Shown: piece after piece, positions 46,201 through 61,229 of the stretch
How the letters are laid out: every line of letters starts with the position of its first letter
Numbering within the stretch: the first letter of the stretch is position 1
Assembly (NCBI GenBank): GCA_905250115.1
Contig: CAJNOI010000245.1
Coordinates: forward strand, 1-64,000
DNA from: Adineta steineri
Lineage: Eukaryota; Rotifera; Eurotatoria; Adinetida; Adinetidae
DNA: 64,000 nt
Reading direction: 5' to 3'
Program-made: the position numbers and the translations under genes
The notes under the pieces: model-generated
The model's database searches: none
What the model was told of the DNA's origin: nothing
Seen by the model: the letters and a program-made list of their open reading frames with translations, nothing else

Positions 46201-49200
46201 TTTTATTACGTATTAATCAAAGTAGTCAACGTTTAATGATTATATGTCGTGGTATTGGTCTTGAACCTCAAATTATTGTTGGACAAATGCATGGAACTAC
46301 ATTTGAACCAACAACATCAATTGTATTTAATCCGATTTTAACACATAGTCATGGTGATGAACAAGAAATCGTCATACGTAATCCATGTACATTTCCAGTT
46401 GAAATCTATAATCTTGAATTTGATAAACAATATCTTGATGAAGAAAAAGTAAAATTTTTTTCACTTCTTTTTTGTTTATTAATTATTTTTCTATTCTAAT
46501 AGGTTCTTCGACTTTTACCAGGTTATGATGAAAATAATAATATTCTTTTACCAACACGACCTGCTGGAGAAAAATTACCAGGTGAAATACAAAAATTTTA
46601 TGAAGGTAAAAAAGTTTCAGTTTAGAATTTTTTAAATTAATTTTTATTCAATTTAGATGTAGTTAAACGAGCTGATGAAGAAAAATTAGAAGAATCAACT
46701 AAGAGAACTGAGGGTAAGGTTTTAAATTCTATTTTACTTAAATTCTATTATGTTTTATTTAAGAAGCATCACTTGCAGCTGATGGAATTGATTCACATAT
46801 TGGTGAAACGAGTAATGTATCACATCAACCAACATCTAATGTTGAACGTAGTGGTGATAGATTAGTTTTTAATTCAAATTTTGAACATACAGAATCACTT
46901 CTTGATAAAAGTGAATCCACATTAAAACGTGTTGCAGAAAAAATTATTGATTATGAAATGACACCTGTAGCTCAAGCATTAGCACGTCATTTAGGCATTG
47001 ATTTAACATCAGATGGTGTACAAGCACGTAATCGACGTGGTATTTCTATTATAGTTCATGGTCCACCTGGTTCAGGTAATGAAAAATATAAATAATAATA
47101 ATAAAAATAATATTTTTCGTATATATAGGAAAAACAATGATATCACGTGAACTTAGTCAACGTTATGATTGTGCATTATTAAATCTTGATCAAATAATTA
47201 TTGAAGCTATTGATAGTGCACAACGAAATGAATTTGCTCAACGTGCTTATCAAACATGTCGTGAAGCATATGACAAACATGTTGAAGAACAACGATTAGT
47301 AGAGCAAGATGCTGATCATGTTGCGGCTCCTGTTCCAGCAGGTAAAATCCTATGTTTTTTCTCGTTCAATGAAAATTCAAAAACAAAATAGACAAACGAA
47401 TGAAAGATTGTAAATTCATATCATTTCTTATTATATAATAATAGGAAAAATTCGTCAATGTTCTTCTGTTTTATCAAAAATTCAATCACCTTTATATAAC
47501 AATCTATCACCACAAAGTGTACAATCTCCAACCAGTATTTTTCTTTTCTCGCTCGTAGATGATACTTTAAAATCAATAGTAGCTCCTATTATCTTTTTGA
47601 TTTTTTGTTTCAAACATATTTTCGAATTGAATTGAATTTTTTTTTGTATTCTTTTTAGCTACACATGTTAAAAAACCAACAGATAAAAAGAAAAAAGGTG
47701 GTGAAGTAGCTGATTCAAATGCTCAATTAGCAACTCAAGAACCTCAACCATTAGCAGCACCACCACAAATTAAATTTAAAATACATAAACATTTAACAAG
47801 TGCTGCTAATGCTGAATTATCTCATGCACAAAGAAATGCAGAAGACAGTCCATATATTGCTGATGATGATCAAGAAGAACTTATGTCTTATATACTTACA
47901 GAAGATGTTTTCGTTGAAATTCTTGCCACTAGACTTCAGGTAAATGCCGTACTCTGTTACAAAGTTTAAATCTATATATTCTTCTCTTTTTATTTCAAAT
48001 AGAAACCTGATTGTCTTCATGGTGTTGTCTTTGATAGTCTTGATACATCATTTCTTGCTACTGTTTCTCAAGCAGCAATTGCAGTTCTTAAAGCAATTAA
48101 TAATCGTTCATATATTTATGCTATTTTAACAAATTTTTCGTATGCGAAATATAAAGAAGCACAAGCCAGAGCTGATGAAATACGCCGTATGAAAAAAAAC
48201 AAATAAATCTAATAGACTTTTTTTGTTACAAAATTCAAATTAATTTTTAGGTTCAGAAGAACGATTACGAGAACAAAATGACAAGGAATATGTTGAAGAA
48301 ATGGGTGAAGATGAATATGATGCATTACCGGATGAAGAAAAACAACGTATTGATCAAAAAAGATTACAACAAAAGAAAGATCGAATTCTTAGGTATAAAG
48401 ATTTTATTAAAGATTTTTATAATTTACTTTTTGTTTGTATCTTTCAGAGAACAACGTATTAAAGAAGAAAAAGCTCGATTAGAACAAGAACGTTTAGCAT
48501 TAAAAGAAACTGAACCGTATTTATTTAATATTTATTGTTTATATATGTATATATGTGTTATTGTTTATTTAGAAAAAAAGGTAAAAAAGGTGGTGCAAAT
48601 CAACCAGCCGCGGGTAAAGGTGGATCGATAGCTGGTGGTGATAAAAATCTTGCAGCATCGAATGCTACAGTTGCTGGTGCAAAAGGAGGTTCTCGATTAA
48701 CATTAGTTAGTGCTCGTGGTCCAACTGGTTCTGATCGATCAACCATAAAAATGGATGGTATAAGTACTGAAGATATTGATAAGTATGAGAGCAAAAATTT
48801 TGTTTTTCTGTTTTTTTGAATTTATTTGTTTTTTTTAGGAAAAAAAAATCTATGAAAGATCTTGCTATAAAAGAAGAAGAAGGTTCAAATTCATTAATGA
48901 AAGGATCAACAACGAGTGATCTTGACGAGGAAAAAGAAAAGAAAAAAGAGAAAGAATTACTTGTCAAGTAATATTTTCATCTTTTTTATTTTATTTGAAA
49001 AACAAAACATATTTGATTTCTAGATTTAAAACATTTGATTTTTATCGTAATGATTTAATGAGCGTTTTTGATTTATGGGATCGAACAAAAGGTGTAACAC
49101 GTAGTCCACCAACACCAACAAATCAATCAGAAGATGATCATGGATCAGGTGCAGTTGGACCAGGTGGAAAAAAAGGTGCACAAAAGAAAGATAAAGGTAG

Positions 49201-52200
49201 TACAAAAAAAACGAAATTCTATCACATGTACTTTTTATTTTTCATTTTAGGAAAAAAATCTGATACAAAAGAAAAAGAAAAAGCTGAAAAAGTCGATGAA
49301 ACTGGTCCGGTAGGTACACCTAGTCAACAACACTTAGCTAGTGCAACACCATCTGTTTATGTAAAAATAAATTCTTTTTTTATTCTTATTTAAATTTCGT
49401 ATTTTCAGGATGATAGTACACAGATAATGAAAGATGATTCAAAAAAAACAGCAGCAGCTGTAGCTGAAGAAGCACTTAATATTCCAACAATTCAAATTGA
49501 TACACCCGCTGATTATAATTCAAATGAACCAATACCATCAAATATAATGGATACAATTAACAGTCGTTTACCAAGTTTAAATAACGTAATTCAAATTTGA
49601 TTAGTTTTATTAAATTTCATTAATATTCATTATATTATTAGGTACTCGATGGAATGGGTCAAGGTCCTCGTGGTCCACCTGTACCAAAAGCATTTGAATT
49701 TGCTGTTGTTCCATATCCTGAACCACGTGCAAACCCACCATGTGCTGAATATGGACAATATTGTTTTATTGCTACAAGTGAAAATGATCCGTAAGATTTT
49801 TATATCAAAACAAATAAAATAAAATAAAATCTTTTCTTCAATTAGGAATCTATTTGCTGAAGATAGTAAATCAAAAGAAAGTAAAACACCTGAACCAACA
49901 GCTAATGGCGAAGATGGTGATGGAAAAGAGACTGGAACAAAAGGAAGACGTAGTCGAAGTATGTTCGATTTAAAAAGATCAAAAAACAAAAATAATTTCT
50001 TTATTAATTTCTAGCTGAACGAGATTCAATTTCAACTAAACGTAAAACAAGTGGTGGACCTAGTGGTAGTACTGAAGGTAAATCTTCAACACGTGGGACA
50101 ACAAAAACATCTCGTTTTGGTGGTAAACAATCACCCACACCTCATTCAGTTGATGGACATGATGGTACAAGTGAAGCTGGTGCTGAAAAACATTTACCAA
50201 AGTTTGTAATTTATACATATAAGAAATAATTAATTTATTTTCTTCTTTAGAATTGTTCGTTTTCGTTGGATTATACCAGCAAAAGGTGAAATACGTGTAC
50301 GCCTTCGATTTGTTTCTAATGAAGTCGGACAATTTGATCAAACAATATCATTTGAACTTCTTGGTACAAAACGAAATTATAAAATATTTTGTCGCGGTAT
50401 TTGCACTTTTCCAGTTATTAGTCGAGAACCACGGTTTGCTTTCTCTTATTATTCTTTTAGGATCTAAATAACTTCTTTTTTTTCTTTCTAGTACAATATT
50501 TCCAAATCGACAAAAAACTAAAAAACCCAATGAAATTGTTCATAAAAAATTTATTCTTTCAACTGAACAATATGATTTCGGTCCATTAGTACTTGGCAAA
50601 GATATCAATAAGTATGTTTTATTTCTTTAACTTTATATGTATATAAAATAAAAAACTATTTTCATAGAATTCGTACTGGTATCTATCCGAGTAATCTTGA
50701 AACATTAACAATAGCAAATACATCACCAATGGATGTTGAAGCATTATTTTGTTTTTATAATGAAGTTGATCCATCCAAAGCAGTTTTCTTTGTTGAACCA
50801 ACTGAAATGCAATTAAAACCAGGAGAATCAAAAGTAATAATAAGAAGACGAATTTTTTTGTATCATTTCAATTTCTTGTTTTTCTAGCCACTTAAAATAA
50901 TGGCTAATCCACCAAAAGAAGGTCCATTTGATGAAACACTTGTTTGTTGTATCAAAGAAAATCCTGAACCAATTGTCTATAAATTACATTGTGATGGTTG
51001 TATACCTGATTTACAACCTGAACCAGCATCATTTGATTTTGGTCAAGTATTACTTTTCAGGTAAATATAAAAAACAATGATTAAATTAAGTTTTCATTTT
51101 TTTTTATTCGTCTATAGAAAAGAAACACGAACAATTCGTCTTAAGAATACAAAATTAATTCCTGTTCGATGGCGTTTAATAGGCATTGGTCAAGATGGCA
51201 TTGGACAAGAATTTTCAACAAAAACTGATACAGGAATTGTTGAACCATTGAGTACATATGAATTACAATTGAATTATTATGCTAGTCGACCACGATCACC
51301 AGCATCACAAAAAAATAAACTTATATTAAAACTTGAAGTATAGAAATATGTCACAAAAAAATCTAAAAAACATTTTTTTTGTATTTAATATTAGATATCC
51401 GATAGCGAAGGTATGCCAGGTGCATTAAAAACTATAAATATTCCTGTATATGTTGAACCATATGATATTGTTTTGGATATGACATTTCAAAAAGGTAATG
51501 ATCGTGGTATTGATTTTGGTAATGTACGTGTTAATCAAGAGGCTAAACAGACATGTACACTTAAAAATAAAGGCAAACGTGAAATAAGATATAAGTATGA
51601 ATTTGAATATTTGTTTCTCTAATAATTAATTTTATATTTAATAGATTCGAATTAATACAAGATCCAAAATCGAAAATTAATGCTACTAAATTTTTTGAAA
51701 TTGTTCCAAAACAAGGAAGTTTAACAGCTGGTGGTGAACGAAATGTACCAGCGACAAATGTTGTTGTAAGAATTAATTGTATTTATATAAAATTATTCTT
51801 ATAATTTTCTTTAAAGATTACCTTTAAACCCACAGCTGAAATTCATCTTCGTGAAGCTGAAATTATTGTCGTTAGTGTTATTAATGTAGCTCCAGGACCA
51901 AAACTAACTGATGGTCCTGGTCATGCAGGTACATCACATAGTACATCAAAAGGTGAAGCAAATGCTGCGCGAAATGCTCTTGCCGCTCAACAACAAGCAA
52001 CAGGTCCACCTGTTGAAGAAGAAGTTGCACGTATTCGACTTAAAATATCGGGTAAAGCAACATATAGCAAGTAAGTTATTTTCTCTATCTTTATACATGC
52101 ATGACATTAATTTGCTAAATAGATTTGTTATAACACCTGCAAAAGAAGTTAATTTTGGTCCAATGCCTATTGGTTGTCCCCGTCGTGTAGAAAAATTTCT

Positions 52201-55200
52201 TATTGAAAACCAAGGTGAACATGATTTTAAATATATTATAACAAAATATCAACGTGATGCATCACCACAAAAATTAAATGCAAAGTATGACCTCTTAATC
52301 AATATTTATTAATTTATATTACGAATTATTATCTTTTTTTATAGAGATGCACCAACACAAGGTCGTTTACAAGTTGGTCCATTTATAATTTCACCTGCAT
52401 TTGCAATGGTGATACCAGGTGCAAGTTCAACTGTATCAGTTGAATGTATATCAGAATCCGATGTACCAAGAAAATTCGACGAAGTAATTTTTCTTTAATA
52501 ACTAAATTCCGATTATTGTATACATTATTTTTCTTTCTTTTAGGAAATTCTTATTGATATTGCTGATAGAAATCCAGTTGAATATCCAAAAGGACTTGTA
52601 TATAAATTAAAGAGTGAATTAATAGTACCACAAATTGATACAAGTGATATTTCATCTATATTTGAAGAACATCGAATTGTTCGAAATCTTTCTTCATTTA
52701 AGAATATTGCTGATGTAATTATTTGATTTTGCGAAAAAATTTAATTTATCTGATTATAATTTTTTTAGTCAATAACTGGAGGTGTTTATGGTGAAGATGA
52801 ACGTCGTTTTCAATTTCGAAATGTTATTGTTGGTCGAACATCAAAAGCAAGATTCAAAATAAGCAATGCACAAAAAGTAATTGAAAATTAAATTATATTT
52901 TTTTGTTCTCTTTTTCGTAGAGAAGAGTCCAGTAATCATAAATTGTTTGCTTGCTTGCTTGATTGATTGTGTGTCCACAGGGTCAAAAAAACATCGAAAA
53001 TTGATTTTTCTAAAAAGACATTTCTAGGGGTTTTTCGATGCAGAGACTTCGAATCTCGGGTCTGTTGGGTAACCATGGTTAGGGGCGGGTGAAAGGTCAA
53101 AAAAACATTGAAAATCAATTTTCTGGAAAAGACATTTCTAGAGATATTTCGAATCTGAGGGCTATTGGGTGAGCGTGTAGAGGGGGAGAGATGAGAGTTC
53201 AAAGATCAAAAAAACATCGAAAATAAAGTTTTTACGTTTTTTATCTGTTTTTCCAGTAAGTGTGAAGAAAATGGATTTCTACGAGAAAGAGCTAAGCGAG
53301 TCCTCGAAGGAGCGTTACTTGTTTTTTAATTTCCAAAAAATCTATTTTAGGTTCCAGTTGATATAAATCTTATTTTACGTCCACCAAGTAAAGGACATAA
53401 AGCAGTTGAAGCATTTGAACTTGATGCACATCGTGCACAAATTCCACCCTATAGTAATCATTATGCTGTTGTTTCTTTTACTCCAACATCAATGCAATCA
53501 TATTCGGCAATATTTGATGTTACAGTTGATGGACAATCAAAAGCAAATAGAGAAACACGTAGTACACCAAATTTTTCATGTGAATTACATGGTGAAGGTC
53601 ATTTACCACGTGTAACTATTTTAAGACCAGCTATACGAAATAAAAAAGCACAAACAATGATGATATTTAATAAATTATTACTTGGTCGTCAAGCTATGCA
53701 ACAATTACTTTTAGTTAATGATGGAGTTTTACCAGCTAAAGTTGATTTTTATTTACATGATGTTGAAAATGTTTATTCAATTCAAGCATCAAGTGATAAT
53801 CCTAATCCTGATAATCTTGTTATTAATGATATAACACGAAAAGCTACAGCTGCATCAGCTATATTTGAAGTTGGTCAAAGAATTGCACTTGATATTTTAT
53901 TTAAACCAAAACCATCACAAGGACCACAACGATATGAAGGTGTTCTTCGACTTGTTGTTGTTGATAATCAATATGAAGATACAACTGTTCAATTAATTGG
54001 AGAAAGTTATACAGATGATATTACACTTGATAATATTCATGGATTAGTTATGAGTGATGAACAACAACAACAACAACCACCATTACCAATTGAAAATGGA
54101 CAACCTACGATCGTTGATGAAGATGCTCCAGGTAATAAAAAAAACATTAAATCTATCATTTTGAAATGAATTTATCTATATTCTTAGTTTCTCTTTCCAA
54201 TACAATAAATTTCGGTGAAATTCATCTGAATGAATCTCGACAAATTCTATTTTCTATAACAAATCATCATCAAAAAGATTCTGTTCGTTTTGAATGGCCT
54301 GAACATAATCAATGTACATTTACACCACGTGTTGGTCATCTTCATGCTGGTAAATTATATATATATATAGTAGATATATTCCATTTGTAAATTTATCGTA
54401 TTTTTTGTAGGTTGTACAAAAGATATACAAATAACATTTAAAACCGCTAAACCAATCCAATTAAATAAAGAAAAAGTTCTTTGTTCAATAACTAAAATAA
54501 CATTTGATCGCCCAATTAATGAAATACCTGATTGGGATGATCGAATGCGTTCAGTTAAATGGATTGATACACCACAACAACCAGCTGATCCAACAAATCC
54601 TGATCAACAGCGTATAAATCGTCCAGTAAGAAAGAAAATTATTGAAGCTGATGTTGAACCAACAAATCAACGTATCGAAGAACAAACACGTCAATTAGAT
54701 ATATACGTATCAGCTGTTGCAGATTATTGTCGTTATAAATGTAGTGATTTTGAAATTCGATATTTAGAAACTGCAATGTTACAAACACGTGTTCATGAGT
54801 AAGATTTTTGATTATGTGATTTATATATATGTATTAAAATTCTAGAGTAACAATTACAAATCGTGGTAAAGTATCATTTAATTATGCATGGCAAGTTCAT
54901 ATGGAAGATAACCAACGACCATTTACACCATTAGTTGATCGTGATCCTCCAACACCTGAACCAGTTGATGGACCACGAAAAGGACAAAAAGGTACTCGTA
55001 CTCCAGCAGCAACTGCGCCAACGCCTGATTCATCAAATGCACAAGAATCACCAGCGATAACTCCTGGTGCACGAGGAAAAGATAAAGCAACAAAAGATAC
55101 AGGAAAATCAACTGGTAAAGATGGACCAACAGGAAATAGAGCAAAAGCACGTCCATCAATTAAACCAGCAGGAACAACTGATAATACTGTTGATGAAAAA

Positions 55201-58200
55201 GAAACTGATAATGAACAAAATTATCTTACGGAAGGTACAAATCTAACTGATCTATCACATGGTGAATCAGAATTAAGTCTTATATCACCACCAACTCCAT
55301 TGGCTGATGTTGGTTATATACCATTTATGATTGAACCCGATATTGGTTCAATAGCTGTTGGTGCTAGTCAAATATTTAAAATTAAATTTGCACCACTTGA
55401 TATTAATGATTATCAAGCACGATTAATTTGTTGGTAAGTTTCTTCAAAAATATTTTTAAGACAAAAATCTATATGTTGTCTTTTTATTTAGTATACCGAA
55501 TTTAGAAACGGGTAAATCAGGTCCAACTATCGCTGTTCGTGGTCGAAGTCTTTTACCATTCTGTCATTTTGAATTAGAAGAATCAGATTATTTAACAAGT
55601 GGCCGACGACGTGTTGATCTTTTAATTAATAATCATTCAACACAACCACCAGCACCATTTATTGATCGTCAAACACGAGTTATTGAATTTAAATCTGTCG
55701 GTACTGGATCTACATTAAACAGGTTAGTTAACAATTTAATTCTTATATCATATTAAAGAATATAATTTTGTTTTTTCGTAGATCGTTCTCTGTATTAAAT
55801 CCAACCGATACTGATTATACTTATCGTTGGATATGTGATGATAATCTTGATTTAACAAAACAACCATCATTTGTTTGTCGTACTATCCAAGGCAAAATTG
55901 GATCGGGCAAAGGAGCTATTGTAAGTCAAAATGAAATTTTTTGTTATCTATCGAAAATAAAACTCATTTTTTTGTTTTGTAGATGTCATTTGATTTCTTT
56001 CCTCGTTCATTTGGTATTGTTGAATCTATGTATCGTTTTGAAATTCCAACACATTCATTATCCGTTCCATTTTTACTTGTTGGTCAAATAAGTGAACCAC
56101 AAATATTATTTGATCGAACATTTATTTCATTTCATCCTGTTTTAATTGGTCATTATGTTGAAGAACAAATAACATTAATTAATAAAGAAAATCGTCCATT
56201 TTATTATCAATTTCTTGAACGTTCATTTATCAATGGTACAACAAATCATGATTTAACTGTTGAACCATCATCATCCGGTACAATATTAGCAAATACACGT
56301 TTACCATTACGTTTAATATTTCGCCCAACACAAAATCGTACATATACATACATTCTTCAATGTCGTATTGATGAAACAACTGAATTATTAACAATAAATA
56401 TTAAAGGTGAAGGTTTTGCAAATTTATCTAATGTACAAGGTGAAACAATTGATGGTAATCATTATGATTTAACAACTGTACAAACTGGTACAAATGAAAT
56501 ACGTTTCGATGATGTTCTTATTGGTAATACAACATCAAAACAAATTGAAATCTCCAATGATGGTAAATATGCATTTGATTATAATTTTTCTATGGATAAT
56601 AATCAAGATTGGGGACCATTTACAATTACACCAATAAAAGGTACAGTAACAAATAGTCAAAAACAAATCTGTCAAATTTTATTTGAACCACGTACACGTG
56701 AACATCGTTCATTAGTTCAACGTTTAGCACATTTAAATATATTAAATGGTTTAAAATATGATTTATTACTTATTGGACAAACAACAACACCAAATATAAA
56801 TTTTTCATTTTTAACATATAATTATGGTTCATGTTTTGTATATCGTGCTGGTATGCCAGAAAATGTATGTCTATTAACAATAACAAATTTAGATACAAAA
56901 GATCATACAATTGAATGTTTATATCAATCAACAGCACAATTAATGGTTGATTTTAAAACAGGTTTAATTGCATCGAAACAAAATGCCGTATGTAAATTTA
57001 CATTTTATCCACGTGAACAAAAAACTTATCGTGAAAATATACAATTTGAAATTGATGGTTTAACAATTGTTAATGTTATTATTGAAGGCGAAGGAGTTGA
57101 TTTTCGTGTTGAATTAGCTGAACCGAAATATAAAATTGTTAATTTAGGTGCATTACAAGCTGGTAAAAGTGTTACACGTGAAGTTTGTCTTGTTAATCGA
57201 AGTCGTGCACCCATATCAAATTGTTATATAACATTACTTTCATCTGAAAGTGGTGCACCACGTGATATGCTTTCTATTCAACCAACAACGCCAGTTTCAT
57301 TAAAAGCTCGAGGTGGTACAGCGACAGTTACAATTAAATATACACCACGTTCACGTTTAGCACCATTTGTTGAACAAATCCTATTGAAATATGGTGATTT
57401 AGATGTACCAATGTTTGGTGTACGTGGTTGTTGTCAAGGTTATGATATTATTCTTGATACTGATGCACTTCCATTTGGTGCTGTTGGTAAAGATTGTTCT
57501 TTAACACGTAAACTTGTTCTATTAAATCGAGGTGATATTGGTGCTGCATTCTCTTGGAATCTTGCTCAATTACGTGATACACCATTTAGTGTATTACCAA
57601 CAAATGGTTATGTTGCACCAGGTCAAGAAACAACAATTGAATTTGTTTTTCAACCACATATGATAAAACATGATATACGTTGTGATAAAGTTGAATGTCG
57701 ATTAGAAGGAACAAAATCTGTTTTTGTTACATTAAGTGGTTCATGTATTGAAGTTGCACCTGCACGTGAAACAATAACAATATCAACAGCTGTACGTTCA
57801 AAAGAATTATCAAAAGCAATTCCATTAAAAAATAATACCAATACATTATGGACATTAACACCTGTAATTAGTGGTGAATATTTTTCAGGACCAGAAGCAA
57901 TTACTATTGAACCAAATTCAACAAAAAATTATGAATTAACATATTTACCATTAACTGAAGGTTAGTTTAAAGATATTTTTAGAGAAAAAAATTCAATTTT
58001 TCTTTTCTTTTTTTAGGAAAACATACTGGTACATTGTTCGTTCCATTACCCGATGGAAATGGTCTTCTTTATAATGTTATTGGTAATGCTGATTCACCAC
58101 GTGCATCTGGTAAATTTTTACGTGAAGTTCCATGTAAAACACCTTATGTTGAATTATTACCAATTGAAAATTGGTTAAAAAAATCGCAACGTTTTCGTGT

Positions 58201-59434
58201 AACACATGAAATTATCAAACAAGATCGTCCTGATATTCCTACAACAATAAAATATCTTGAATTTATTGATGTTGCAGCGAAATCAAAACGAGATTTTAAA
58301 GTACATTTTTATTCATATAAAGAATGTGTACAACAAATTAAACTTATTTTTAAAAATGAACAAACACAAGAATATATTTGGTATGATATTACATTTAAAT
58401 CAATTATGGATAAACGTAATGCACCAACAATAGGACATATTGAATTAACTACACATGTACGACAACAAGCAACACATGATATTATTCTTGATAATCCATT
58501 ACCACATAAAGTTACATTTCAAGGTCAATGTGCACATACCGATATACTTTTACCACCGGAACATGTTTCGATTCCAGCTAATTCTCAAGTAAGATAATCT
58601 ATTGTAGATTTTAAGAATAGCATTTGAATTTAATTGAATAAATTTTAGGGTTCATTCAATTTTACCTATATGCCATTAAAAGCAGGCAAAGTTGAAACTC
58701 GTCTTGAAATACATTCAGCTGAACTTGGTTTATATACATATATGTTATCACTAAATGCACTTCCAGCTCGTCCTGAACGCACCGTATATTTCAAAGCACC
58801 ATTAGGTAGTTCACAAGTATTATCAGCAAAATTTACAAGTTTTGCTCGTACAAAAACAGATTACATTTGTAAAGTAAGTTATTTTATTTTGAATTCTTAT
58901 CTAGTAATTTCAAAAATGTATTTTATTTAGATTGATCATCCAGATTTTATGGTTGATAGAACAGTAACAGCCGCACCAAGTTCATCACCATCAACAATGG
59001 AAGTTGGTGTTGATGTTACATATGAACCATCACAATTAGGTGATGTACGTGCAACACTAACAATTAGTTCATCATCCGGTAGTGATTATACATTTCCACT
59101 GGTTGGCCTAGGCGAATTACCAAAACCACAAGGTCCATTTACAATTAAATCTGGTGGTAATACATCAATAACATTTAAAAATGTCTTTGCTCAAGCATTA
59201 ACATATACATTCAATGTTGATAATCCATTATTTCATATAACAAAAAGTCAAGAATTAATTCAAGCAAGAAAATCACATCGAATTGTAGTTTCATTTGATG
59301 GATCAGATACAACAACTAAAGCTGATGTTATGGCAAAATTGATTGTTTCATGTCCAAAAACAACAGGAGCAACTAATGCATCTTCTTCAAGTGTACAATG
59401 GATTTATTATCTTAAGGGTATTACACCATCATAG
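40236..59434 (+). CDS. HYDIN: HYDIN, giant ASH/MSP-domain protein of the ciliary central pair
   Basis: More than 45 small introns (mostly 50-70 bp) interrupt an open frame of about 5,000 residues by my estimate, near the human size of 5,121. The N-terminal part (TPSTFLKEMSLDTQQKLL, PYPSDITFQKF, YEVPLLLRNNDK, FLIPIRAIGARAILDFPDDI) matches vertebrate HYDIN closely. Repeated ASH/MSP-type beta-sandwich modules follow throughout (DFGDVHFDKSATRTLTLTN and similar). Exons from about 46760 to 48970 form the adenylate-kinase-like HYDIN domain, with a P-loop GPPGSGKT split by an intron near 47079-47130 and a long charged insert. The largest exon is 55983-57961. The protein ends LKGITPS, and an AATAAA lies near 59557. 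HYDIN is part of the C2b projection of the central apparatus and is needed for normal ciliary beating. The start at 40236 is chosen because an acceptor sits just upstream. One intron (52877-53350) is unusually long and holds repeats. Confidence 0.95.
52979..53236. repeat. Tandem repeat in a HYDIN intron, period about 110-114 bp
   Basis: Units start at about 52981, 53095 and 53204 with GGTCAAAAAAACATCGAAAA or close variants. The first two continue with a TTTTCT..AAAAGACATTTCTAG block, TTCGAATCT and a G-rich GGGC..TTGGGT end. The third is cut short. Confidence 0.75.
53275..53322. repeat. Dispersed repeat matching 26101-26155
   Basis: ATTTCTACGAGAAAGAGCTA, then AGCGAGTCCTCGAAGGAGCG, then TTACTTGT lies right after the tandem repeat. 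It matches the block at 26.1 kb with a few substitutions, in the same orientation. Confidence 0.7.
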
Positions 59435-60611
59435 ATAATATAATATTAAATTTAATTGTTCGTCAAACAATAACAGTGATAAAGACATTTTACTTACTTT
59501 TTATGCCTTGTTTATTTAGCAAAAAAATATAATGAAAATTTATTTCTCTTTAATTAAATAAAGATGAACTTATTAACTGAATAAATTCATAATCTTCATT
59601 TTTATCTATAACGTTCTCTCGAAAGTTTTACAAATTTTGATTCTAATCATATGTATAACTGATGAGTTCACTAAAATTTCATATCAGAATATAATATATC
59701 AATTATCTGAGTTATTTTATTCAAACAATATGCAAAGTATGACATGATCATGTGTAATTTATCGATTTCAGTAAATTTATTAAGTATTAAACGAAGATCT
59801 ACAATGTGGATATGCACTTTCTCATTATCACTAAATTACATTGTCAATGCTGATATAATAAGGGATGCGAAGATTTCCGAAAAATAAATAGCTTCATTTT
59901 TCATCGACTGCAACATATTCTTGAATATAATCAACATTTTCCATTACATTCGTCATTTAATTCTCTACGAATGTAATAGAAAATACTGGCATTGCTTAAA
60001 GATCAGCTCTCTTTGTTACAGTCATTTTGGGTTATTTTTTACGGTTATAGTATATTTTAGTTTCATCCGAGAACATGGGCGTGTTGCTTAAGGGCGAAAT
60101 ATATTTAGAAATGTCTTTGAATATACAGTTGGACAGTACTTTCAACGTAGACTCTACAGAGTTATTCGAAACCACCGTCAAAAATATTACTTATATTGAA
60201 ATGTATTTTACTACTCTTGCTATAGAGTTGGCCGTCGAATAGAAAAAACTTTAGTGCATTCGATTTTAGTCTCTGTAAAACATACATGCAATCGCTATTA
60301 TTGATCAAAGTATTATATACATTTGTTTCATGTAAAATATATCCTAACTAACTAAAAGGATCATAAGAATCTTTCTCTTTATGTAATCTCTGTTTATTTA
60401 ATATAATATTATACTCTTTCAGATCAGTTTTTTTTAAAAAAAACTTCACTTTTTTGTTTTATTATTAAAAATAGATATAAACTCAATATTTATATGTTCA
60501 CAAAACATCGCAGAAAATGGCTAAAAACATTTTAAGATCACGTTAATTTTATGAATGATATATTATTTTATTAAATTGTCATAAAAAGAAATTTCTTGTG
60601 CCTATTATCGG
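59435..60611. other. Intergenic between convergent HYDIN and Tctex genes
   Basis: No gene, RNA or clear repeat was identified. The region should contain both 3' ends. Confidence 0.4.
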
Positions 60612-61229
60612 TTATTCACAATATACAGCATAAACAGTAACAATAGCAATCATATCTTTTGTTTCATAATTAACCGATAGCATATTATCTGTTTTTGGAT
60701 CCCATAAACATCGTGATGCAATACGTACAAGTTGATCATATTTTTGTGAAATAGCCGTTTGCATAATTAATTTATATCTTGGTAATTGAAAATTTTTCAT
60801 TAATTGATGAACACTACGTGAAACATTTTTAACAAGATCATTTACAGTTGCTGGATTATATTTTTGATCTTTCATTTGTTCAACTAAAACTTCATAGATT
60901 TTCGATTGAAGTTTATATGGACGAAAACGATATTCAGTATCTGGTTCCATACGGTATGTATTTGGTCGAGGTTGACCTGATGGAAGAAACATTGAAGATT
61001 TTCGACCACCTGACATTGATAAACGCCGAAGCATATTTGGTGGTATACTTTCTTGTGATGGACGACGTTGAGGAACAGTTGTTGCTGCTGCTGTTGCCGC
61101 AATAGCTGATAAATGGCTAGCACCAACATTTGATCCATGTGCATCATCACGTGAAGCATTATGTGTAGCTGTTGTTTTTACTGTATTCATACCACGTTGT
61201 TCAGTTTGAGCTGCAAAACGATTCGCCAT
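60612..61229 (-). CDS. Tctex-type dynein light chain
   Basis: A single exon of 205 codons. The first 95 residues are low-complexity and polar (AAT repeats, RRPSQES, RRLSMSGGRKSS), with candidate phosphorylation sites. The C-terminal 110 residues form a Tctex1 domain: YRFRPYKLQSKIYEVLVEQM, SVHQLMKNFQLPRYKLIMQT, then SRCLWDPKTDN and the ending VYAVYCE. The SRCLWDPKTD and VYAVY signatures are typical of TCTEX1D/DYNLT2-DYNLT5 proteins, which serve axonemal inner-arm or intraflagellar dyneins. Which paralogue it is cannot be decided here. The neighbouring HYDIN and CFAP91 fit a ciliary role. Confidence 0.88.
   Translation of the reverse strand: MANRFAAQTEQRGMNTVKTTATHNASRDDAHGSNVGASHLSAIAATAAATTVPQRRPSQESIPPNMLRRLSMSGGRKSSMFLPSGQPRPNTYRMEPDTEYRFRPYKLQSKIYEVLVEQMKDQKYNPATVNDLVKNVSRSVHQLMKNFQLPRYKLIMQTAISQKYDQLVRIASRCLWDPKTDNMLSVNYETKDMIAIVTVYAVYCE

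Noticed and set aside
52936-53202. Minus-strand open frame of 88 codons
   Set aside because: It lies in the tandem repeat of a HYDIN intron and its repeated peptide mirrors the DNA repeat.
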